Shown piece by piece: positions 11,520 through 25,200 of a stretch of 64,000 nucleotides of DNA (position 1 is its first letter; each line of letters starts with the position of its first letter). The position numbers and the translations under genes were made by a program. The notes below the pieces were generated by a model that was not told the origin of the DNA, did not search any database, and saw only the letters and a list, made by a program, of their open reading frames with translations. Origin of the DNA: Melampsora larici-populina 98AG31. Its lineage: Eukaryota; Basidiomycota; Pucciniomycetes; Pucciniales; Melampsoraceae. Location of the stretch: assembly GCF_000204055.1 (NCBI RefSeq), contig NW_006768797.1, positions 929,248 through 993,247 of the forward strand, given 5' to 3'.

Positions 11520-13286
11520 AAAAAAATTTACAAGCTTTCATGCAGATGCAGTAAGTTTACGTAAATTTTACGCAAACGGGAGAAGTTTTATTTATCCCGT
11601 TTGCATAAAACGTAAACAATTTATGTTCACAACATGTGATCAAAGTGCTCTTGTTGACCAATTTGCTCTCAGACACAGTGGTGGGCTTGATGGTGGATGC
11701 AAGGACAACCTTGCATCCTTTTACCAGCAGTTTTCACCTCACCAGGTGGATGATCCAGGCAAAAATGTAAAAAAACCTCAATCATGGTTTACCAGTTATT
11801 ATTCAACCACGGCTAAGTTTTTTTTGAGTTATAACATAAAAACTTGGCCGTTTCATAGTTTTTTTTGTTATAAAAAATCAAACTTGACACCCCCTATTAC
11901 CAGTTCCAGCCCATACTACAGTAGCTAGTCTTTTTTATGGGTCAATACATACATACCATCAAGACTGATTGATATCTTACACGCTTTTTGAAAAGAATAA
12001 AATTTACAAACCCTGGAAACCATAGTTTTTTCATCAGATCAATAGCTGCCAGCTGCAGAGTATCCATATGATCTCTAAGTCTATTGATATCTTATTATTA
12101 TGATTTCTTTTGTTTCAATTAAAACTCATGGTCAAATTGTATCCTTTTTCCAAGTAAATGTGTCTTGTGCAAACCCCCGGCTAAACCATTTTTTAAAAAC
12201 CGCGTGTGATTTATAATCACAAGTATAGCATCAGATGTACCACATTGTACTGGAATTTGTTGCTTTAGATTCCTTCAAAAGTCACATACATAAACTTCTT
12301 TTTTTTCTTTATGATCAAAATCATTTTTCTTTCTTCAAAATCTTTCAAAGACCAAATAGGTACCCAATTACATGCATTTTTAAACCCCCATTTCATATGT
12401 AGTTCCAAAGAAGAAAAAAAATATTTACCTTACAAAAAAAAAGAAAGATCTTATAAAGAAAGAAAGAAAAACAAATGTTAATGTTTTTTTTTCTTTGTTT
12501 CAAGTTTCTAAATAAATACAATCAAATCAACAAAAAAAAACTATCAAAGGAATCCATTCATTCCTCAATTTTTTATGTCTTTTTTTCTTCTTCAAAATTT
12601 TGATATATGATCAAAAAAAACAGTCCATAATGGAAATCCAAAAAAAAAATCAAATAAGTAAAAAATCAAATCCCAAAAACAAATCAAAAATCAAAATCAA
12701 TAAAGAATGTCTAGAAGATAAAAGAATGAATCTAAATGTATAAGTATGAAATGAAAGTGTTTAAAAAGAGTTAATCTAAACATTACACTTTTTGGTTTTT
12801 TTCCTAGAAAAAAATCTTTTAATACCATCAATTGCCATGCATATGTAGCTCTTTGTAGCTTTTTCCTTTTTTGTTGTTTTTTTTCGGGTTGATTTTTTAA
12901 ATAATTTTACAAACAAAACCCAATCAACAATAAGAAAAAAGAAAAAAGGAGAGAAAAAAATAATGAACGACTATCAATAGTCAAGATAAGTATGTAGAAA
13001 AAAAATAAAGTATGCTAAGAAGAGTAAAAAAGAATGAACCATACGTCTGGTTTTAAAAAAATATGGATGAATGATTGTAAATCAAGGAAAGGAAAGGAAA
13101 GAAAACGAAAAGAAAACGAAAACGAATGATTTTTCATAGAGACTACAACATACATGTTTCCTAATTATATACAGAAAACAAAGAAATGATTGAAATAGTC
13201 AAAAAAAGAAGTGAAAACAATGCAAAACAAAACAAACCAAGTGATTGAATGGAAATCGAATGGCTAGGTTAGTCATCCTTTTGGTT
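11520..13286. other. AT-rich intergenic region
   Basis: No gene is seen. A short hairpin (gcaaacggga / tcccgtttgc) lies at about 11570-11606. From about 12,000 the sequence is dominated by A and T runs and probably includes the 3' untranslated region of the Rho-GEF gene that ends at 13287. Confidence 0.5.
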
Positions 13287-16200
13287 TTAATAAGTCGGCA
13301 TGGCAATTCCAATCTTCTCTTCGACTTTTCCTTCTGATTCAGATTGCATCATGGCTTGTAATTGATGATGATCAAGTAAGACAAAACTTTCATGAGCTTG
13401 TTGTCTAACAGGATCAAAAAATTCATCAATGATGGAGAACCGATCGAAAAATCCATTGAGGTTTTGATTTGTCTTTAGTTTGTCTTTTTGATAATAAGTT
13501 TGATTAAAATGTCTGATCAAGACCCGAATGTCAAAGAAGACGTCTTGTTGAATCTTGTTGAGTTTACATAAAATTGAATTCCAAATCTTTTGTGTTGCTG
13601 CTTCAAACTTGGGTAATTCGGCAATCAATTGATCTTCAAGCAGCACATCTCTTGGGTTTCGCTTCAAGATGATTTTGAGTGGGTTCTCATACGTTTTTAA
13701 TAAAGTTTTACATAGTGGAATGATTGTCTCTCTCAATCTCGCCTCCTGTGGGATTTACAAAAGGACGAATGAGTTGATCTGTTTTTCCATAAGACGGATT
13801 TGAAAATTAGATCACGCACCATTACTTTAAAGGGGCCAACAGCAGAAGCTAATGCAACATGTTGTTGATAAGCATTGAGATATTTGAAATCTGCATTACC
13901 ACTACTCTGATGAAGTGTATAGAACGTTTTGAATGCTTTGACAAGTCTTGAACTTTGTTTGCTCATCTGATTCATCTTCGAGGACCAGTCCAAGATCACT
14001 TCCGGTAACTCGATAACTGATTGTCTACTCTTATATATTCTCTTAATCATTTTATTCAAGTCTTCTGTAATAGCTATCCTTTGTTCTTCTCTGACCATCA
14101 ATGGTCGATTCTGGATAGGTGTTCCAATATTCATGATTGGCGTCCGCCCTTTTTTGCTACTTGGTCTTTTGATGCTCATGTGAGGGAAGGATTTAGACCC
14201 CATGATCTCTTCAATATGCTCGCAACGTCGTTTGGCCTGAAATGAATGATTGATATGTTAACGTTTTGACTTTGGACGGATTGGATTGAGGATAAAAGAC
14301 CAACCTCATTGATTGAATCCGCGACTGCAATCATACCGTTCTTAGCTTCCTCAAGCTGATGTCGATCAGGATGATCTAACGGAGTAAGTTGTGATATCTG
14401 ATCTAATAACAAGGGGTATTTCATACATCTTTGAACAGGCTTGATTAATAATCTATTAGGCACGCAGAACGCGTACAAGACAGCAAAACAGCAACAAGGA
14501 CATTCACATCAGTTTTGAACAGATTGACCGATATGGTATAACTCCGCAGGGATACATACGAGGATAGATCCCATGCAGTTGTACACCCGCGAGACAGTTC
14601 GTTACAGTAATTTAAATAATCCATAAGGTTTGGTAAGAGGCTTTGTAACCGATTATTCGAAGCTTGGTACTTTGAACAGTAGGTCATGAAGACTTGTTGA
14701 ATCCTGGGCAACTGTGTTTTTAACAAAGGAATGGTCAAGTCAGTTTGTAACACGGAATACATAAACGGGGAGATATTACCATTTGAAAGAAACAAGTTCC
14801 AATCGTATCATCCATTCCATCTGAATTACACTTATTAGCTTTTCTCAACAAAATTGTGAATTCTTCCGCAAGGCAAGCAATCTCTTCAATATTTGAAAAT
14901 ATTGTCTTTTGATCTAAATTAGACATTGGTGGTGATGATCGGTTGATGAGTTCTGGATTCGGAGGAGCAAGATGGGATAGCAACTTCTTTGTTGGTTTGG
15001 GACCGGGGCCAGTACTATCAGCTCGACGCAGAGCGGAAGTCGATGGTCTCTTAGATCCAAAATTTATAACGGCGCCCAATTTGAGTTTTTTATTAGGAGA
15101 TGGAAAGGGTGAGGATGTTTTGGATCGATCATCTGATGATGTCGTACTAGTGTCGAGATTTGTTCTCTTGGTTGAAGGAGGTACTTTTGGGGTGATAGTG
15201 ACAGCATTGGCTGAATAGATGTCTCTAGTGATAGCCATATCCCGAGCATAGCTCGCCTCAGTATCGATCAATTCAGCAATCACCCTCAATCTTTGGTTGA
15301 TTTGTTTTTGATTGGAACTTGAATCCAATTGATTCATGAAATGCAGTGAAGCGGCAGAATAAGACGAAGTGGGTCTAGTGTCTAAAGGTGATCGTAGACT
15401 TGGTTCCGAGATAGTATTGGAGACTGAAGCGGTGAGGTCAGGTGTACCAGTGATACTATTACGATTAGCTGACCAAGAGTTTGAATTCGAATCACCATCA
15501 TCTTCATTCAAAGTGGCATCAATAGGTGTGTTTGGGTGGAGTAAAGATTCAAATGTATGCGAATTTGATGCGGTTGATTGGTTGATTTGCATCATGGACC
15601 GAGCACGTGATGAAGGTGACAAAAGACGCCTAGTTCTTGATGCGGGCTGTGAATACGATGATGATGATGATAACTTTGTGTTCCTCAAATGAGGGGATGA
15701 TTGGCGTTTTGATGATGAAGAGAAGGGTGTAGTGAGTGGAGTAGGTGACCGAGATGGAAGCTCAACAGGCGAGTCGAAGATTGGAGAGATTGAATTTGAA
15801 TTGGAGTTAGAAGAAGCGGAGATTGAAAAGGTGGAAGTAGGCCTGGCTTGAGCTTGATTGATGTCAGGATTGTGAGTTTGAGTATCAAGCATAGTAGATG
15901 ATGATGATTGAGGGTCTTGAAGATGATTAGAAGGAAGTAGAGCAGAATCTGAGTGATAAGTTGAAAGATGAGGTTTGATAGGTTGGATCGAAGGTTGAAG
16001 TGGTTGAATGGTGGATTGATTGCGTTGTTTAACTTTCTCAAGTTCTGAAAGGAAATTGATTTCTGATGGGATCCTAGCATAACGTCTGAGTTGACGAGTG
16101 TGAATTGGATTGTTCAGATCGAGATGTTCAATCGGAAGTTGACGTTGTAGCCAAAATAGGGGCTCATGTTGATATTCAATGATTGGCATCTCAGTCAGAC

Positions 16201-19200
16201 CTGACTGAGGTGCTGGTGGTGAATGGGTGTGAGTTTGAGTGAGAGTGGGAACGTGATTTATGTTGAGAGTGTGATTGAGATTTACAAGATTGGATTCGTG
16301 CGTGGGAATAAGATTAGAGTTAGCACTCGAATCAGGATCTTCAGAACCAGACATCAAATTTGTTTTGCCAGGCCAGGAAGTAGAGCTAGGAATACAATTT
16401 GTAAGGATAAGGGTAGAACTAGAATTCATCTTATCAGACTCTTGATGATCAGCTAAGACCATGTTGTTGTGGTCTTGATTTGAAATAACGATAGAAGATC
16501 TTCTTCTTGACTTCAGATCACCTCCAGAATGATCAGAATCAGAATCAACTTCAGAATCAGAATTGATGGGAGATTTGATGATTAAGCATGATGAGGATGA
16601 TGGTCTTTGAAGTGGTGTTTGTTTATGGTTTGACTTTGAGTTGATTGAAAGGGTTTGAGTGATTGGTACGAGGAAACCGACTGTTATAGAAAAAGCAGGA
16701 TATTGAAAAGCAGATAAAAAAAAAGTGGGTATGTTAAATAAGAATGAAATATTGGTGTGATATTAATGGGTGTAAAACATGGATTGATGGATGATTGAAT
16801 TTGGATGATGATAATTAAGGAGAATTAAGCATGGATGTATTTTTGGTGTGTGTACAATAATCACCTGTGTCACTATAAACGTTCAGACTGCATCCGCTTG
16901 AAAAATGAGTAAACATATCGGATGCAATCCGAAAAACTCTTTGCAGACCCAACCAGATCTATCAGATACATCTGTGGAGACCTTCAAGAAACTTCCAAAG
17001 TCCCTCTGAACATCCTTCTTCTCCCACAAGATCATTCTGGGTAAGTCATGGATATTTCCAGACATTCATGGAACCCTTTGCAGCCCATAGAAATGTATGT
17101 TCCACATCAGCACACAAGACAGCATGTATAATAGGCATTTTATACAAGGAAAGGACAAATGTCCAGATGAATCTGGGCAATGGAATGCAAGATCAATGTT
17201 TGCAAGGCGGATATGAACGTCCAGATGCATCTGGGTGTTCAAACGCAACATGAAAGTCAAGGCAGAAATAAATGGCCAGATGCATCTGAGTCACAGGCAT
17301 GTTGACAAGGCGGAGTTTTCAGATGAATGTCCAGATGTTTCTGGGTAATGAAAGCCAGACCAGTTGCGCAAACCAAGAAAACCCCAGTCAATGTTTGCAA
17401 GGCGGATATGAACGTCCAGATGCATCTGGGTGTTCAAAAGCAACATGAAAGTCAAGGCAGAAATAAATGGCCAGATGCATCTGAGTCACAGGCATGTTGA
17501 CAAGGCGGAGTTTTTAGATGAATGTCCAGATGCATCTGGGTAATGGAAGCCAGACGAGTTGCGCCAAACCAAGAAAACCCCAGATACATCTGGATGAGCT
17601 AAGTTTAGATACATCTGGGTGACACATGTCTGAGACAGAAATGAATGTGGAGATGTCCAGATGCATCTGTGCCAGGGAAAGCCAGATGAACCAGTTGCTT
17701 GTAACCAAGAAAAACCCAGATACATCTGGACGGGCTCAACCACATGACTTGCCACGTCAGGTCTATCAGATGCATCTGGTGGCTAATCAACCAAATGTGT
17801 ACCCACGTGCATCTGGATTCTCAGCTCAGATGAATCTGGACCAGGTCACCTAGAATTTCATCCTCCAGATCCATGCAGCTAGTATGTGGTGGTGGGTGGG
17901 TAGTTGATTATGAACCCGCACCCACCCACCATGTGTGTCTGCTCACACGTACATCTTTATTCTGCTCTCACGTCAGATACATCTGACTCTTCTCACATTT
18001 GAAGATAATTGAATCACAATTTATTTCCAGGCAGCAACACAAAAACGAAACCAACCAACTAAACATATCATATGAAAAGGATATTGGCCAGTGTAGTCTT
18101 CAATACATTGCTAGGCTGTGGTTCACTCAAAGCTGGCCTGGTTTTCTTCGTCTTCTTGTCATGAATGTGTGAGATTGCATTGATCATTGATTCTCCCTGC
18201 GCCACAGTGGCAAAGACAGGCAATAAACCTATCTCACGATCGGCCCATTGGGTGATAGCTGGTACAGACGTAAACTTTCTAGACCAACCGGCCCCAGTCT
18301 TCTTGTTTGGAGGAAGTGCACTTGACGCAAGGAAGATATATTTGAAACTTAATCGTTCGCCTTCACGTGCGAGCTAAGAAAACAGAGAAGAAAACACACT
18401 ACGATGTATTAAAAAACCAGCCAAAGGAAGTTTGGAATAAGTTCAGAATCACACTTACCAGCTTGCCAAGCTGGCGGACACGCTTCAAAGAGGATTTGTT
18501 GACGTCGACTTCAGTTTCAGTGAGGCCTTCTGTTTGCAAGACTTTGTCATGTGCAACAAGCTCGTTATAAATTGGACGATATCGCTCTTCGTCTTCTGGA
18601 GAGAGAGTTTCCACTTTCGGTGCGGATCCTTGTTCATTTTGATCTTCATCTTCATCTGGGTCAATGTTGATCTGACGATCGAGGTTAGGAATGCCGGCCA
18701 AAGCAAAGAAACGCTTTTCATCAAAAACTCTGCGTTGATCGGCCGTGTACTGGGTGGTCCAGATTCTGCCGGCCTTTCTGTTCCGCTCACTCAATACCAT
18801 GACTTCGCCGCCTTTGTTTGGCACTGACATCAACAAGATTGTCAGTAAGAAGCTCACACCCAAAAAGTTACACAACCAAATATATGGACTTACTTTTCAA
18901 CTTCAAGGAATCCTTCCCATACGCCATGAATTGACGGTAAGCATCCCGACCCCGGGGAGGAGAAGACTCCCCACTATTCATGCATAAACCAACTTCATCA
19001 GTTAGGATCAAGAGAAGGGTGCGTCTAGAGAGCTTATAAAGGGAACTCACAGCGCTCGCTCTAAAGTAGTAAGTTTCACTTTGGCAATGGCGGCCAAAGT
19101 CATCTTTTTCTTACGGTAGACCAGTCTATTGTATCTTGCCTCAGTAAGAATCGCCTCAAGTATCTGAGATTGAAACTTCTTCCTTGCATCGACCACGCGC

Positions 19201-22200
19201 TGAACACGTTTCATCGGCCAAGCTTTCCCGTACTGTAAGTAGTTCTCAACCGTCAACGTGTTTTCGAACTCTTCTATATCTTTTTCAATGTTCTCTAACT
19301 CGTTGTCCACCTCTTTTTGGATTGAATTAGGATTTGGTGGAGATGGTAAGCGGGGTGGTAAGAGGCGAGAATCAGAGACTTGTGGCTCTTCAGTTGAAGT
19401 AGGTCCGGTCGAGTCATTGATCGAACTAGCCAGAGTTTTCTTTCGTTGCTTGTTTTGACGGGAGGTAGGTTCAGTGGGTGCGTCGTCTATTGCTCGTTTT
19501 TTCGATTTCTGTTTCCCGTTATTGACTTCTGGCTGCTTAGAAGGTTGAGTCTTGGAGCCGGAAGCTGTTTGACGAGTTTGTCTCATTTTGTGAAGAGTGA
19601 GGGAGATTTTGCGGAAGGTCAAATTGGGGAAATAGTTGTTTTGTTGTAAAAAAAGAGGGAAATCCACAATGACAAGAACCAGAAAGGGGGTTAGGGATAA
19701 AACAAAAAATGACACCGGAAAAAAGGGTACTGACCCACGACCCGCAAGAAACAGGGCCCAGATGGATCTGACAGCCAGATGTATCCGATGTACAGATACA
19801 TCTGAACTCAGATCGCAATTGAATTGAATTTGAATAGGACTATATTCGATACGTATGTATGTCCAATGTCAAATTGAAAACACACCAAAATGACAGACCA
19901 AATCAAAAGGGTCCCTAGATAGAAAAAGGGACCAGATCCATCTGGCCCTGTCACCTTCACCCAAGACCCGCAAGAAGCAAGGACCAGATAGGTCTGACAA
20001 TCAGATGTATCCAATATCCAGATACATCTGGACTCAAATTCCATTCGAGTTTGACGTACATGGACATATCAAATTATAAACATGGCATATGAAAGTGACT
20101 GGAAAAAAAGGGTTCTGGAAAAAGCAACCAGATCCATCTGGCCCCTGTACATCAATCTTCATGTAGGTTAGTATGTAAATGAGCGTAATTACAAAAACAA
20201 TTGAGTGGACTACATAATACAAATGAATTGTATGTATTGTATTCCGTGGACCGTCATTGTTGAAACTTGACACTATGTTCACAACCATTCAATTCCAATG
20301 GATGATAATTCAATGGTATTGACACGTGAACTTATAGTTCATTTAATGCTTAGCATGATGTCCAACAGGGAGTCAGAATCTCGGTCAAAGGAAAAAATGA
20401 AGAATCCACATTCCTAAACACAAAGAAATAAGAATGGGCGGGCATAGTCAGATATTGGTCATATTAATATGATTGTCTGCTTTGCACCTGCACCCAATGT
20501 TTAAAATAACCAAGATTTGCTACAAAGAAAACAAATTGGGCACTTGTTGACATCACAGAATTCAATAAAACAAATACAATGGTGGACAAGCCACAAGGTA
20601 GGTGTAAGATATGACCAAAGGTGAGATATGAGAGCCAAGGTGGCTGTTTCAAGCTTGGAGGAGGTGAGGAATTGGAAAAGTGGCTTATTAGACTCACCAT
20701 GAAATTAAATTTTGTATTTTCAGGCGGAGATTTTGCCTTTTTTGCATCATCCTCAAGTAGTTCTAGGCAGTGTAATGACCAAAAGTGGGAAAACTGTGTG
20801 GCTAAAGTTAAGAGATATTGGTTGACCTCAATATCAACTGTAGAAAGCTAGGTGATAAGGTAAGAAAGGTACTTTTAATAGTTTTTCAGAGTAACTTTCT
20901 TAAGACTACTTCTTCATAAATCTATATCATCAAAAACACATGAAACTACAGCAGTTTTGTGACCAACATGATACTTATAAGCTCTTCCTTGAAACTTTGT
21001 GCCAGAATTATAATCCAAGGGATTGAGGCTATGGAAAATTGATATTATCATACTGGCACTGAGATGTTCAGCTAGGATTCTGGTGGGTAATTTGCATATA
21101 TCACCAACCACCAAATTTCCTGCATGCATCATTGACCACTGATGTTCATCCACGTACAAAGTGGTATAACATGGTGAAATTTTGGGTGAGGTGACCAAAA
21201 AAAAAAAGTTGAGATTTTTGGTTTTTTCCATAGGTTTAAGTTATATTAAGAAGGTACTTTTTTTTTGGATTATCTCAACAAACAAAAAAGTTTTTCTTAT
21301 CAAGTGTCTTCCCCAAATCAGCCCAAAATTTCACTAAAAAGCCCATTACTGGTCCATGTGAGGGTGTGTTGACTACCTAGTGTGATAAATCTGAATGCCA
21401 CAACATGTAAAAACATTTTTCAATTTTGACTGTTGAGTTTGAACCAAAACTGCAAAAGTTTTATTGGTGGCATGTGATTCCGCAAAGACGTGCATGGGGG
21501 TTCCACAAGGCCACTAAACAGGCCATAAGTGGTCTGTACATCCTTATTTTGACTAACAACTTTCACACATGTAGATGCCACAAGATCCAAGAACAATGCC
21601 CATGCCCAACAATGCCACTTTTCCGTATTCTAATTACGTCACAATCAAAATCTCCCTCAAAGTTATTCAAAAACATGCTGTCTGCTCCCACTCATCCGCC
21701 AAATCACTCCCAACTTTGCCAGTATGTCATCTTACCCCCAAAGATACAATTCAATTTCAGCGCAACTCTTATGATGGATACCAATTTTGCATTTGCTCAT
21801 TCCTTCACTTTCCAATCACGGCCAAAAAGTGTCACCAAACATCTTTCCATTAGGCCATTACAACTGGTACTTCACAGGTGTGAGAAGTGATTGAATACAC
21901 ACAAATCAAAGATTTGGATGTATCATTTGCAATTTCTTAGAAATAATACTTCCAAGTTGGACTATCATTTGTCCCAATAGCCAAATGAACACTAGTAAAA
22001 CAAGGACAGATAGTTGTCTCCTGGCCTGGAAGACCTTTATAAAGGGATCCCACTATTTAGCGCCCTCGGAGCAGTATCCGGCGCCCCTTCTCGGGTCGGA
22101 CATCAGGCTACAAACCTTTCTGGCGCCCCTTCCTACAAAAAGGGGCTCCTTATTTGATCATAAGGGGCACCCACGATCTTTACTTCATCTCCTCTATTTA

Positions 22201-25200
22201 TCCTCCATTGATCTTGTTCAGTCAAGGATTTCCTCTTTTGTACATGTAGACAACACCCATCTAACTATCTGAAGTAAGCGAAGTCGATACAGAGCCATTG
22301 TCACTTCGATAAAAGTGCGACAAGCTGAGCTCGATGAACACACAAGACTGTATGCATTGCATAAACATATCTCAATTAGTCAACCAACAAGTCGCTCATC
22401 ATCTCCTAGCTTTCGAGATGATCATTCCTTTACTTGAAAACCCCACTGATGATTCAGTCCAGATTGCGGTCGGTTTCACCAAACAAGTTGTTGCTTTCTT
22501 TTTGGAGGCTGAACCTAAAGCCAATAACAGTGTTTATGAACGATTCCGTTTAATCTTACATGAAGCTACTATCAGCAAACGAGTTCAATACATGATTGAA
22601 GTCTTATTTCAAGTTTGTAAGTATTGATTCAAGGATAATCCAGTCTTGCCCGAAGGATTGGATCTTGTCAAAGAGGACAATATCATTACTCATCATAACA
22701 GAGGCAGAAAACAAAACAAAACAAAAGGACACAAACTACAAAAACAGACATACCACAACTGTAGAGTGTCCAACATAAGAAACAGACTATCAATCCTGAT
22801 TTATTGAATTCACAAAGGAAGGAAGAAAATTCATTGATATGAACTTTCAAGCTGTCTGATCTGATTTGTGACATGGTTTGCAGAGCGAGCTCGATATGCT
22901 TGAGCTTTAGCCTTGTAAGAGTTGAAGTGAAAAACTTTGAGATGATTCCAGAGCACAAGAGGATCATGAACAATTTGCATATCTCTAGTAGTTGGATCTC
23001 TAACAGTTAATTCATCTCGCAGCCCCATCAAGGATGGAAGGGCACCAAATAGGTCAACTGACAATTAATTGGGGCTCATTTGCGAGTTTGTGCCCTCTTA
23101 GGGAGCCCTTGAGGTCCGACTGTGCAAAATATAGGCTGAAAATGGTCGGGTGTCAGCGGGTCACACGGGTTTTGGTGAAAACCCGGGGGGCTCCGGATAT
23201 CAGCCAAGGGGGCGCTAAATAGTGGGATCCTTATAAAGAGTCCAAAACCATTGTGTCTCACGTGTATCTCCAGCCGTCTCATGACCATTTGAAATGTGAC
23301 AGTTGAATTGATCAGCCAATCCAACCCAATCAGAACTAGTGTGATAGCCAAAGACGGTTAGTGTGATAGACGGTTAAATCAAATAGTTGGGGCTGGCATA
23401 TCACATAACCCAACAAAACATTCCAGCTTTTTTTCCCTTTATATTATTCATGAGTGACTCGCAAATTCCCTGTCCACTTGGCCGTTGAGTGCAGACACGC
23501 CATTCAAGACCTCAGAGTTCCTCTGCTCAACGATTGGCAGAATTTGAGGCGATTGAGTTGGACTACATAGCACCTTTTATCAACACACTATCTTGAGCCA
23601 TCACTCAACCCAACGAATTTGAATTACACCCCAATGAACATTATAATGAAGATAATTTCCAACACAACAAGATACACAATATACATATCATGGACGAGGA
23701 TTCAAGTTCTGACTCGGAATTGGAGGTCGAATCAGAACCCGATGCACCTGGAACGGCATACATCCGCCTCACAAGCAGCAAGACTTATCAGGAACGGCGC
23801 ATCAGAGAGGCGCGACAGTGGAAAAGTATCATTGAAGTAATGTTTTTGACATTCATGAAATGTCGGCAGAAGAGAGGTGGCCGGACAGACAATTGGAACA
23901 AAGATCTCAAAGAACATTGTCATTGCAATGAATCGAGTAGAGTGAAGCAAATGGTGGATTTAATCAACATATTGGGTGAGTTTTTTTGTATGTATCAGGT
24001 GTCCTGTGAACTGAGGCAAGTAGGACAGGCCGCATAAGGGTAGAAGTGAACTTTTGCTTGTGCCAAATTGATCAGGTTCGACTGATAGAAATGGGATACA
24101 TCGGGAGTTCTCCAGTACACCCTCAAACAGCCTATTCAATTCGATTGCTCCGCTTCCATCACTTTCTTTGGAAGTACTGTAATATTCGACTTCAACCTTT
24201 TGCTCAGGCTCTTGATGATTATCTTGATATGAGTCACCCAATTCTATGGGCTAAGAATGGGGAAGATGTAAGTAGATCACTTTTTTTTACATCTGATCAG
24301 CGCGATATTCACATTTTCAATATGTTTCCCACTTTCATTGATCTACTACTTCGATAGGCTAGACAGTGGAGATTCACTCTCACTCCTGCCGTTGATGTTT
24401 ATCGGGATTTTATCAGGTTGGAGAAAGAACTAAGCGATTGTGTACTTGACCTTACTGGATTTGAGAAGCTACAAATCAATTGCCCACGTTGTTATGGACG
24501 ATTCTCCGGAGCACTACACTCAAACGAACCTCAGGTCATTGTATGTCTAGACTGTAACTTTCAACAACGTTGGCATAAATCAGCTAGTGTGGAACTGGAG
24601 CAAATTCAGCACATCACCCCTTCCCTTTTCTTGCCCGAGGATCATGTGACAAAGTGGGCTCAGCAGCCAGAGCCCCAACGAGCTTTGTCTACGGTGGGCA
24701 TGTCTTTTGGGATCTTCTAACTGCCGCATCATTGACATGTTTACATCTACAGGATCAATGTACTGCTCAACACACAGCAGCAGACAATCAGCGCAATGGG
24801 AGCACTTGGCGATCATGTGACGACACCGGCCTATCTGGTATGTGTTGCCGGCACGACCACGTCCTGGCATACATAAATGTGGTGCAAAGCGGTGAGAAGT
24901 ACGTCTTTTTATACTTTCTTCCGATGCTTCCAATTTGGCTAACACAACATCATCATTTATATGTAGAGCTTATTTTGCCCATGCGATGATAGATTGGCTG
25001 TTTGAGCAGCTACGTAGCGCAGTTGGTCCACCCAAAACAGTGGGTGTTGTTTATGACATCGGTTGTAATCTTGAAAAGGGTCTTGTAAAAGTAAGGTATT
25101 GCATACAATTGAAAGTGTGATAAGAATACTCATGTATCCTGATCCTTTATAGCATAAGATTTTTGAAGAGGAACGAAATGCAGCCCGAGTCAAATTTGCT

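Noticed and set aside
14943..15692. Plus-strand open frames opposite the Rho-GEF exon
   Set aside because: Shadows of the large minus-strand exon; Ser/Pro-rich coding sequence leaves the other strand open.
17068..17260. Open frames repeated at 27555-27749
   Set aside because: They are the two arms of the KDZ inverted repeat read in the same sense; not genes.
20914..21231. Minus-strand frame inside the KDZ element considered as a TET/JBP oxygenase
   Set aside because: No HxD...H iron-binding pattern or other family motif was seen.
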